Source: Brevibacillus sp. (GTDB taxonomy: Bacteria > Bacillota > Bacilli > Brevibacillales > Brevibacillaceae). From it: a stretch of DNA of 29,708 nucleotides. Below, in pieces: positions 23,420-29,505 of the stretch; the first letter of the stretch is position 1, and each line of letters begins with the position of its first letter. A program made the translations under genes and the position numbers. The notes under the pieces were generated by a model. It saw nothing but the letters and a program-made list of their open reading frames with translations. It had not been told where the DNA came from and did not search any database. The DNA is taken from contig JARDZO010000035.1 of the NCBI GenBank assembly GCA_029240815.1, positions 1 through 29,708 on the forward strand. Reading direction: 5' to 3'.

Positions 23420-24484
23420 CTAAGGAGTTGTCGGTTCGGTATTATTCGTAGGCAGTTCTGTTGGTTGTTCCTCTGGAGCTCCGCCGCTCGAAGTCTCTTC
23501 TTGCTGACTATCCTCGATAATAATGAGGTCCCCTTCCTGCTGGTAACCGACTTTTGCATTCAGCTGTTCACCGATAAAGCGTAACGGCAAAAAGACGCGG
23601 CCATTCTTCATCACGGGTGCCGTCTCCAGCTTTACCTTGTTACCGTTCACGTCGGCTTCGCTCGAATCCAGATAAAGCGTGATCTTGGTTTCTCCTCGCA
23701 CGACTTCCACTGTACGATTCTCCCCGTTCCAGTTCACGTCCGCTTTCAGCGAAGCACTGATTGCACGGACTGGGACCAGTGTGCGTCCTTTTTCAATAAA
23801 AGGAGTAACATCCATTTCTACTTCTGTCCCGTTGATATACGTTTTTAGCGATTGATCCCCAGCTTTTTCATAGAGTTCGCCCAGTTTTTGGTATAGCTCT
23901 GTATCCCCTGGCTTGTAAAAACGATCGAGCAGCTCCTTCTGAACTTCCAATGCTTGCAGCAGCTCTGTTTGCCCCTCCAGCTGCTCGGCTAGTTCTTCGT
24001 ATTTGGCTTTCAATTCTTCTGTAACCTCAGTCGCATGCTTTAACTGCTGGCGAAGCTCGATGATTTCTTTTTTCGTTTTGACAGCCTCTTTGATGGCTTC
24101 CTTGTGGTTCAGTTGCTGAGAATCCGAAGTAGGGTTACCATCCGTGCCTGAATTCGGTTGAGTAGCTGGATCTTCCTTTTTATCGTTGCCCTTGCCATTC
24201 TTGTCTTTGCCCTTGCCATGTCCATTGTCGTCGTCGAGATCATCGTCGTCATCGACATCCTCGTCGTGATCATCATCGCCATCTTCATTATCGTCGTCAG
24301 CATCGTCGTCAGCATCGTCGTCAGCATCATCATCGTCATCATCGTCGTGATCGTTTCTTTCCCCTTTGCCTTCCCCGCCTTTGCCTTTTCCTTCTTCTTT
24401 CACCGGTTTCTCAGCTTGTACAATTCCCACCGGCACACTTGTCAAGATTGCCAAAACAAGACTGGTTGATAGAAGTCTTTTCAC
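23420..24484 (-). CDS. Secreted Asp-rich protein with copper amine oxidase N-terminal-like domain
   Basis: About 354 aa. A signal peptide (1-24, VQA-E) is followed by an extraordinary acidic tract (residues 45-86, mostly Asp), a Lys/Gly/Asn stretch, a coiled coil (about 120-185, LRQQLKHATEVTEELKAKYE), and a Copper_amine_oxid_N domain (about 205-325). That domain shows two characteristic blocks: RTLVPVRAISASLKADVNW and GRVFLPLRFIGEQLNAKVGY. This domain is common in Paenibacillaceae surface proteins and is not itself an oxidase. The Asp tract could bind calcium or other cations at the wall. The GTG at 24484 has GGAGGG 7 nt upstream; the ATG at 24499 lacks a site. No enzyme activity is assigned. 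Confidence 0.85.
   Translation of the reverse strand: MKRLLSTSLVLAILTSVPVGIVQAEKPVKEEGKGKGGEGKGERNDHDDDDDDDADDDADDDADDDNEDGDDDHDEDVDDDDDLDDDNGHGKGKDKNGKGNDKKEDPATQPNSGTDGNPTSDSQQLNHKEAIKEAVKTKKEIIELRQQLKHATEVTEELKAKYEELAEQLEGQTELLQALEVQKELLDRFYKPGDTELYQKLGELYEKAGDQSLKTYINGTEVEMDVTPFIEKGRTLVPVRAISASLKADVNWNGENRTVEVVRGETKITLYLDSSEADVNGNKVKLETAPVMKNGRVFLPLRFIGEQLNAKVGYQQEGDLIIIEDSQQEETSSGGAPEEQPTELPTNNTEPTTP
24290..24325. repeat. Three perfect 12-bp tandem repeats in the Asp tract
   Basis: ATCGTCGTCAGC occurs three times in a row, encoding Ala-Asp-Asp-Asp units on the minus strand, within a larger trinucleotide-like region (24227-24352). Being a multiple of 3, gains or losses by slippage would change tract length without breaking the frame. 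Confidence 0.9.
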
Positions 24485-24624
24485 GATGAATCCCTCCATG
24501 TTATCCCATAGTTGAATAAGCTTATAGTGGAGGTATCGGAAAGTAGAGAAAATAAATGAATATTAAAATTCTCTTATGTGAAATAAAAACCGTTCCAAAC
24601 ACTCTTCTTTGCTAGACAGAGCTG

Positions 24625-25369
24625 TTAGTTGAGCAATACCTTTAACGGTCTCATCATTTCATTATCCTCATGTTGAAGCATATGACAATGCCATACATAT
24701 CCAGGCCCAAGGCTAGGATCGAATGGATAGGGACTGCCATCCTGGGATGTGAAGCGAACTCTTATCTTCGTTACCTCTCCAGGCTTCATTAGTATGGTAT
24801 CCTTCCAGCCTCTCTCATTGGGTGGAGGTGCAATTGTCTGACCTTGCAAATAGGGGTCAATCGGCAATACCTTGGGCTTAGCAAAACAAGGTGGGGTTCC
24901 TGGAGGTGTCGTTTGATTGAGTTTCTACCAGTCTCTTAGGTAGTCGGCAGATCGGAATTTCTGGCGGCTCACGAGCAGGAATTGAACGAGATGAAGATGG
25001 ATGGGATGAGTGTCAGTGGTAAGGTTTGCAACTTGCGAATCTTCTGTCATTCCTGCCTGAGGCTGCTCAGATACGGGATTTCGCCAGAATTGGCCATCTA
25101 ACGTGAGTCCCAAAGATCCAGTAGGACCCTTCAGTTCGAATAAAGTCAACGTTCTCGTTTTTGTTGGTGCTAATTGCGGAATGTTGTTAAGAACAGGCGG
25201 CAACTTCTTGCGTAGAGAAATCAATCAGGATATCTGCTCGTTCTGCCGGCGCAAGCATAAGGGAGGAAAGTTCTGCAGGTTGTGGTAAATAACCACCATC
25301 GGTGCCAATCTGGATAAATTTTTGTTGATTGGACAGCTGTAAATGATAAAAACGTGAATTTGAACCATT
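24625..25369 (-). pseudogene. Multicopper oxidase (CotA/bilirubin-oxidase-like) remnant
   Basis: Three collinear pieces of a spore-coat-type laccase are readable. First comes NGSNSRFYHLQLSNQQ with IGTDGG and LAPAERADILIDFS (from 25369). A different frame then carries LPPVLNNIPQLAPTKTRTL, DGQFWRN and HPIHLHL. After an in-frame TAG (24925-24927) the frame resumes through LPIDPYLQGQ to WHCHMLQHEDNEMMRP, which contains type 1 copper ligands. The N-terminal half of the enzyme, including two copper-binding HxH motifs, is missing. A deletion or frameshift sits near 25210-25230 between DFS and LPP. The break at 25369 abuts a CCCGTTAGTTGA repeat. Not functional. Confidence 0.85.
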
Positions 25370-25382
25370 CCCGTTAGTTGAA
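25370..25382 (+). repeat. CCCGTTAGTTGA repeat, copy B
   Basis: CCCGTTAGTTGAA directly abuts the broken end of the oxidase remnant. With the following TAACTAAC it forms a small palindrome, GTTAGTT-GAAT-AACTAAC (25373-25390). Confidence 0.5.
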
Positions 25383-25385
25383 TAA

Positions 25386-25481
25386 CTAACAACTCTTTTT
25401 CAATAATTCTTTTGCTACCTCATCTAATTCATTTGCTGTTTCTGATTCACTTGGGTTATAAGCAATCCTAATCAGTTCAGT
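25386..25481 (-). other. Possible 31-codon gene tail of unknown origin
   Basis: A frame without start reads TELIRIAYNPSESETANEL, then DEVAKELLKKSC and stop. It is acidic/helical in style and looks like the C-terminus of a real protein, ending 4 nt before repeat copy B. I do not recognise it. It may be a gene fragment left by rearrangement. Confidence 0.2.
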
Positions 25482-25523
25482 TCACTATCGAAACATAACC
25501 GTTAAATTCAGTGGTTGCAGCGT

Positions 25524-26375
25524 TTAATTCAACAGACCTTTCTCTTTTACTAGATTCTCTGTTTCATGAATCAGATCACTTAACATGCGTAGTGCCTTCT
25601 CCAAACTGGCTTGATCTTCTGTGACTAAGGTCAATATGTTATTTATCTGATAGGAGTATTTGCTTGGCACCATGCTAAATGAATCGGCAATGGCAACAGC
25701 GCCTTTTTCATTCATCCAGTAAGTTTCGTTAAGTGCAAACAAAACCTGATTTAAGCATGAGACTGATCTAAAACAACATCCAGCAATGTAGGATAAGTCT
25801 TTTTTATAGATACCTTTTAGTCCAATCTCAAGGGAGAAATTTGCTTCCCATAAAAATTTTCGGATGATTGCTTTTTGCAAAACGTGCGGATACGGATTTG
25901 TTCTGGACTTCATTTCTCCAATAATACCTGATGGATCCCATAACACCTTACACAACGATATTTCAGCTAAATATATCGAGTTGATAAATCCATGAGGATG
26001 CCCCGGTTGATAGTCGATTGTGATCTCCCCCATGAGGCATTGATCAATTATTTTTGACACTTTATTAAGATCACGAAATAAAAAATCAACCGGTTTTTGA
26101 TTCACTTTTAGCCAGCCACCGCCATTTATCCATGGTCCCCAGCCACCGATTTCTGTTAGTAAGTTGTCTCTATTATCGTCATCCAAGATAGAGGCAACCC
26201 GACTAAGATGGGCAATGTCTAACCCATTGTTGGCATTATAATAGATTCCGATATCAATATCGGAGTTGGGATTTTCAGTCCCTCTAGCCCTTGAACCACC
26301 TAGAACCAGAGCATGCACACCGTCAATTTGCTTAAGACCATCGGTGATCTCAGAAATAATATATTGTACATCCAT
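25524..26375 (-). CDS. Nucleotidyltransferase domain protein (pol-beta/MNT type)
   Basis: The 283-aa protein opens with the nucleotidyltransferase motif GGSRARGT (26-33) followed by D39 and D41 (SDIDIGIYY); a third acidic residue, D97, is in VDFLFRDL. These are the metal-binding residues of the fold. The C-terminal helical region resembles DUF4037-like or aminoglycoside-adenylyltransferase-like proteins. It may adenylylate a small molecule or protein, but the acceptor is unknown. The ATG at 26375 has GGAG 9 nt upstream. The gene stands alone between repeat copies B and C, as an accessory module. Confidence 0.85.
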   Translation of the reverse strand: MDVQYIISEITDGLKQIDGVHALVLGGSRARGTENPNSDIDIGIYYNANNGLDIAHLSRVASILDDDNRDNLLTEIGGWGPWINGGGWLKVNQKPVDFLFRDLNKVSKIIDQCLMGEITIDYQPGHPHGFINSIYLAEISLCKVLWDPSGIIGEMKSRTNPYPHVLQKAIIRKFLWEANFSLEIGLKGIYKKDLSYIAGCCFRSVSCLNQVLFALNETYWMNEKGAVAIADSFSMVPSKYSYQINNILTLVTEDQASLEKALRMLSDLIHETENLVKEKGLLN

Positions 26376-26468
26376 ACCTATCTACTCCGTTTCGAATATG
26401 ACTAACCTTAATAATATTTCATTTTGTTCCTATAGTAAGTATGGAAACGAGTTGTTTAAACCGTCCAG

Positions 26469-26480
26469 CCCGTTAGTTGA
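26469..26480 (+). repeat. CCCGTTAGTTGA repeat, copy C
   Basis: CCCGTTAGTTGA is identical to the first 12 bases of copy B, 1.1 kb away, and in the same orientation. It separates the nucleotidyltransferase promoter side from the MoaF-like remnant. Confidence 0.5.
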
Positions 26481-26495
26481 GAAAAGATTGCAACT

Positions 26496-26867
26496 TTGGC
26501 AGCCTCGTTCTTGTTGTTATTACGCTATCGAGCCACATTTGCTTCATTTACATCTGAAGATGGCAATGTATTTATCATTCATTTCTTTGACCCTACTCAT
26601 CGGCATGATGAAGGGATTGCCGGACCACATACAGGATTCAAAGGTTACTATACATTTAATTACGTTGAGATATCTCCTCGTGTTTACTTTATGTATTGGT
26701 TGGAAGAAGTCTAGACGGTAAGCCAAGTTGTTGATTTTGATAGGATGGTTGTCTATACCCATTATACCTATGATGAAAAGGGAGTTCGGAAAAGCTTATT
26801 CCATTCTGGTACAATAACCCAACTAGATACAACTTCACATCGGAGTCCCAACTCATCATTTTATTAA
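26496..26867 (+). pseudogene. MoaF-like (calycin-fold) protein remnant with in-frame stop
   Basis: The frame reads ASFTSEDGNVFIIHF, then AGPHTGFKGYYTFNYVEIS, YFMYWLEEV, an in-frame TAG (26712-26714), then TVSQVVDFDRMVVYTHYTY and HSGTITQLD, ending at 26867. These blocks resemble the MoaF C-terminal-like/lipocalin-like family. The N-terminal part of the domain lacks a sensible start: only leucine-rich non-homologous codons lie between repeat copy C and the conserved region. Likely a decayed gene; a single TAG reverting would restore most of the domain. Confidence 0.6.
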
Positions 26868-26876
26868 ACGATCCTC

Positions 26877-26888
26877 CCCGTTAGGTAA
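26877..26888 (+). repeat. CCCGTTAGGTAA repeat, copy D
   Basis: CCCGTTAGGTAA differs from copies B and C by two substitutions. It lies 9 bp after the MoaF-like remnant's stop and just before a terminator-like hairpin; copy E lies just beyond the hairpin. Confidence 0.45.
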
Positions 26889-26890
26889 GC

Positions 26891-26922
26891 GAAAGGCTGC
26901 CGGTCATATCAGCAGCCTTTTC
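26891..26922. terminator. Terminator-like hairpin between repeat copies D and E
   Basis: AAAGGCTGC (26892-26900) pairs with GCAGCCTTT (26912-26920) around an 11-nt loop, with T-rich 3' and A-rich 5' flanks. It can serve as an intrinsic terminator for either neighbour. Confidence 0.7.
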
Positions 26923-26944
26923 ACGGATGCATTCAGCTATCGAA

Positions 26945-26957
26945 TCCGTTAGTTGAA
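26945..26957 (+). repeat. CCGTTAGTTGA repeat, copy E
   Basis: TCCGTTAGTTGAA matches copy B at 12 of 13 positions. Together with copy D it brackets an 80-bp unit containing the hairpin, 54 bp beyond the ASCH gene's stop. Confidence 0.5.
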
Positions 26958-27010
26958 AAGTTGTAAGCCACCCGCATCTTAACAAATGAAATAATTTGTT
27001 AATCTACTAA

Positions 27011-27388
27011 TTACTTTATCAGTCGAAAGTGCTCTACAACAATGATTGTATAGTCATTTAATTCTTCTCCTTCCCTTTTCAGATCATCTTCCCATGAAAA
27101 TATATGATCCTTACGAAATTCTTCATAAGATGCACAGTTTTCTCCCCTCACTGTTTCATCATCAATTTGACCAAATGGAAGTTCATATTTTTTTGTTATT
27201 TCAATTGTACACATGTAATCTCCCTTTTTACTAAAGACCTCTACCATTTCTCCTACCTCTGTCGCTTCCTCTGGAAGAGCGTCGTACCAACGTTTAGGTG
27301 TGCAGGTAGCTGTCTTCTTTCCCTCAATAATTTGTTCAACTAAGCGTTCATCGTTCTCATCTCGTCCCCAAAATGTCGTTCGTTTCAT
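27011..27388 (-). CDS. ASCH domain-containing protein
   Basis: The 125-aa protein has the ASCH pattern: EGKKTATCTPKRWY (22-35), then VGEMVEVFSKKGDYMCTIEI (a beta-barrel core) and the C-terminal DYTIIVVEHFRLI. The conserved G-x-K-T motif near the N-terminus is intact. ASCH domains are PUA-related and thought to bind RNA; some hydrolyse acetylated cytidine. The specific role is unknown. The ATG at 27388 follows AGGAGG. It is monocistronic. Confidence 0.85.
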   Translation of the reverse strand: MKRTTFWGRDENDERLVEQIIEGKKTATCTPKRWYDALPEEATEVGEMVEVFSKKGDYMCTIEITKKYELPFGQIDDETVRGENCASYEEFRKDHIFSWEDDLKREGEELNDYTIIVVEHFRLIK

Positions 27389-27581
27389 TCTTTATGCCTC
27401 CTATGTGTCTTGTAGTTCCATAGATATCTAGCCTTACTGTACAATACATAATTTCTCTTTTGTTAAATTGACTCGTCCAGCAATACTTACATAAATTAAA
27501 AGACTACACTAAAACACGAGGTAATTATTTTGCACTCAAATCCGATATAAAAAGAGACAGTAAAGTTGAAAGAGTGATCGT

Positions 27582-27860
27582 ATGGCTTATGCTATTGGAG
27601 CTATATTGTGGTTTGTTGCACTTGGATATTCGATCTACATAGCACTGAACCCACCTATATTTATGCCTGAAATCCAGTACTATTTTTCTAAAATTGTTGC
27701 TATTACTAGCACTCTCCTTTATTTCATTTTTTTACTTATTGTTTCCCGTACAAAACAGAACAGGAAAGTTTTTTGTATTGTCCTTGTGCTCTTAATAATT
27801 TCAGTAATAGTCTTATGGCCTATTGGCTACTTCAAGATTTTTCTGTATGGAATCTTCTAG
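27582..27860 (+). CDS. Small three-helix membrane protein (paralogue 1)
   Basis: The 92-aa protein starts MAYAIGAILWFVALGYSIY and has three hydrophobic segments (about 3-23, 36-57 and 63-88), with a short KQNRK loop between the last two. GAAAGAG lies 9 nt before the ATG, a weak site. I do not recognise the family. Its start and middle resemble the next gene, indicating a tandem duplication. AT-rich codon use differs from the catabolic cluster. Confidence 0.6.
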   Translation: MAYAIGAILWFVALGYSIYIALNPPIFMPEIQYYFSKIVAITSTLLYFIFLLIVSRTKQNRKVFCIVLVLLIISVIVLWPIGYFKIFLYGIF

Positions 27861-27894
27861 TAATTAACTACCAAAATGAAAGGATGACGTTTAC

Positions 27895-28158
27895 TTGGCA
27901 TATATCGTCGGAATATTGTTTTGGCTTGCTACTATTGTATATAGCGTTTATAGATGGTTTTCGATCAAACCGAATTATGGTTTTTATCAATTCAATTACT
28001 TTACTGCTGCGGCAATCGGGATCTATGGAACACTCTTATCTTTCTTATATTTCTTCCTAGTATTTTGGTACTATGAACACTATAAACTTATGTTCATCAC
28101 ACTTGGGATTTTGGGACTGATGCTCTTTTTTCTTAAAGGCACCGTTTTTTTATCATAA
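27895..28158 (+). CDS. Small three-helix membrane protein (paralogue 2)
   Basis: The 87-aa protein starts at a TTG: MAYIVGILFWLATIVYSVY, closely matching the start of the preceding gene (MAY, then IG, W and YS-Y). The second segments also align (YFSKIVAITSTLLYFIFLL against YFTAAAIGIYGTLLSFLYF). AAAGGA lies 12-13 nt upstream, a loose spacing, but homology to its neighbour supports this start. It lies 34 nt after the first paralogue, presumably in one transcript. Function unknown. Confidence 0.6.
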   Translation: MAYIVGILFWLATIVYSVYRWFSIKPNYGFYQFNYFTAAAIGIYGTLLSFLYFFLVFWYYEHYKLMFITLGILGLMLFFLKGTVFLS

Positions 28159-28279
28159 TTACGTTTTGTTTAGCAACCCAATGATAGACAAGCGCTCCCA
28201 GCCCAACCACACCTGCAACCCCAAACCCTACTATGACCCAAATTAGAATGACTGCTCCGTTTACACCTGCAGAGTACAA
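28133..28279 (-). CDS. Possible 48-aa single-helix membrane microprotein
   Basis: A TTG (28279) stands 7 nt after GGGGGA, and the frame encodes one long hydrophobic helix (GAVILIWVIVGFGVAGVVG, then LGALVYHWVA) followed by a basic tail (IMIKKRC). It is on the same strand as, and 33 nt beyond, the DUF3850 remnant. Its last 26 bp overlap convergently with the end of the second membrane paralogue. A clear helix and a good site support it; there is no recognised family. Confidence 0.4.
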   Translation of the reverse strand: MYSAGVNGAVILIWVIVGFGVAGVVGLGALVYHWVAKQNVIMIKKRCL

Positions 28280-28312
28280 TTTGCACTCCCCCGTATTCTT
28301 TAATTAGATGTG

Positions 28313-28680
28313 CTAAACAAGCGCCACCGACAACATTACTTGACCTGGCTGCAGGTATCGCTCATCCTGCAATACGTGGGTGACGACCCGTCTCACAATC
28401 CTGCTGGTGTACTCATCAACGTCAGGGTCCCACTTAGCAGAAGGGCATCTCTGACTTTGAAGCCTCGATCATTTTTTCTGATCTCTGCTTTTTTGGTGCC
28501 GTCCATGACCGCATTAAAGTATTCTGGCCATGTTTTCAGCTCATGCACCGCGGCCGCCTGTTCCGGCATATCGACATCCTTTTCCAAGTCCCACATGTCG
28601 TTGATATACCATGCTCTATGCCAGCCATCGCCGCAGAAATCAATATCGGGTAATTCTATCCACTTGGGATTATCCATCAT
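28313..28680 (-). pseudogene. Frameshifted DUF3850 (ASCH/PUA-like) gene
   Basis: The 5' frame encodes residues from MMDNPKW to AAAVHELKTWPEYFNAVMDG and AEIRKNDRGFKVRDALLL, the DUF3850 signature. It then runs out of frame to a stop at 28393. The next frame continues the family without a gap: KWDPDVDEYTSRIVRRVVTH and VLQDERYLQPGQVMLSVALV, ending at 28313. Loss of one base near 28437-28443 explains it. GGAGG precedes the start. The N-terminal extension of about 45 residues (WIELPDIDFCGDGWHRAWY) is unusual for DUF3850. Either a recent pseudogene or a sequencing error. Confidence 0.75.
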
Positions 28681-28760
28681 ACTTTCCTCCCTAACTAATT
28701 TGTTAAAAACATGATTACTAAGCTATTCTGAATTTGGGCTAACATTTTCTTGTAAATTGC

Positions 28761-28809
28761 CGTATCAATTGGCACATTTTCATTTACTATAGGCTCGTAT
28801 CAGTTGCCA
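28761..28809. repeat. Direct repeat upstream of the 72-aa basic protein
   Basis: CGTATCAATTGGCA (28761-28774) and CGTATCAGTTGCCA (28796-28809) match at 12 of 14 positions with starts 35 bp apart. They lie 55-103 nt before the next gene and could be regulator sites or flank a promoter. Confidence 0.5.
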
Positions 28810-28863
28810 AGCTTCCCCCATTTGCATTCTCTATACCATGCAGAGAGAAGCGAGGTGATTAAT

Positions 28864-29082
28864 ATGACTGATGTAGTGGTGATCTTATTCAGACGTATCA
28901 GAGTGAATGGCGTACGGAGGCGAATTATTCGCGACGTTAGCATCATTGGAAGTGCCGCACCATGCAACCAATTTTTAATGATTGGTAGACGTGTGGGTCC
29001 TGCTGCACGTTGTCTTTTGGATAACGAGTTCCAACGTGTGTTATCAAGAGATAATGTTTTGGTGTTTATCCGAGTAAGATAA
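28864..29082 (+). CDS. Small Arg-rich protein of unknown function (72 aa)
   Basis: The ATG follows GCGAGGTGATTAAT, a good ribosome binding site. The protein (MTDVVVILFRRIRVNGVRRR at the start) has about 14 arginines and no lysine, giving a strongly basic, beta-like pattern (VVVILF, VSIIGS, FLMIG, VLVFIRV). I recognise no family. Possibilities are a nucleic-acid-binding or spore-associated small protein. A strong terminator follows at 29095, so it is a single-gene unit. Arginine without lysine is striking in an AT-rich stretch. Confidence 0.6.
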   Translation: MTDVVVILFRRIRVNGVRRRIIRDVSIIGSAAPCNQFLMIGRRVGPAARCLLDNEFQRVLSRDNVLVFIRVR

Positions 29083-29094
29083 ATGGGTCCATAT

Positions 29095-29125
29095 GAAAAC
29101 GGTAGCTAATAGGGTTACCGTTTTC
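29095..29125 (+). terminator. Intrinsic terminator after the 72-aa protein gene
   Basis: GAAAACGGTA (29095-29104) pairs with TACCGTTTTC (29116-29125) around an 11-nt loop and is followed by TTTTG. It starts 12 nt after the stop codon. Confidence 0.8.
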
Positions 29126-29299
29126 TTTTGTTACAAATTTTGATAAATGAGCCCAATTGCACGCCCAGTAGCGAAAAGATTGACCTGCTGTACTGCAGCG
29201 CTGGTATTTTCTCTGAAAACCTAACTTTAGTTAGTACAAAGTGATTTTTCGTTTTTCTATAATAGAAACCGAAGTCCATCACATAAGAGGAGAATTTTT

Positions 29300-29410
29300 T
29301 TGAACAGATATTTTGGGGGACAATTTTTCATCTTCAAATTATTTTTAATGCCTTGGGTTCACTTTTCCACCACTAATACTTGTAATCTTTCCTCTGAACA
29401 CCGAGCCTGA
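29300..29410 (+). CDS. Possible 36-aa small ORF
   Basis: A TTG follows AGAGGAGAATTTTT, and the frame (MNRYFGGQFFIFKLFLMPW at the start) runs to a TGA inside the terminator stem at 29397-29424. A TATAAT lies about 40 nt upstream, and a palindrome CTAACTTTAGTTAG (29221-29234) lies near the expected -35 region. The stretch 29126-29300 otherwise shows no gene. It could equally be a short untranslated RNA. Confidence 0.3.
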   Translation: MNRYFGGQFFIFKLFLMPWVHFSTTNTCNLSSEHRA

Positions 29411-29424
29411 ATGGTCTCGGTGTT
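29397..29424 (+). terminator. Intrinsic terminator
   Basis: AACACCGAG (29397-29405) pairs with CTCGGTGTT (29416-29424) around a 10-nt loop, then TTCTC follows. It ends the short transcript unit at 29260-29410. Confidence 0.75.
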
Positions 29425-29505
29425 TTCTCATTGAGCAATTTGTTACGACAACATTTTTGATTTACGTGCGTCAAATTAGTAACAACTAATTAGAGGTGAA
29501 TACCT

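Noticed and set aside
24158..24469. Apparent plus-strand membrane protein full of Ile and Val
   Set aside because: It is the complement of the Asp-rich tract: GAC/GAT repeats read as GTC/ATC on the other strand. No real gene signals.
24621..26957. Classical integron attC array
   Set aside because: Only one of the repeat copies matches GTTRRRY, no paired attC stem structures were found, and no integrase is in the window. The repeat itself is kept as a finding.
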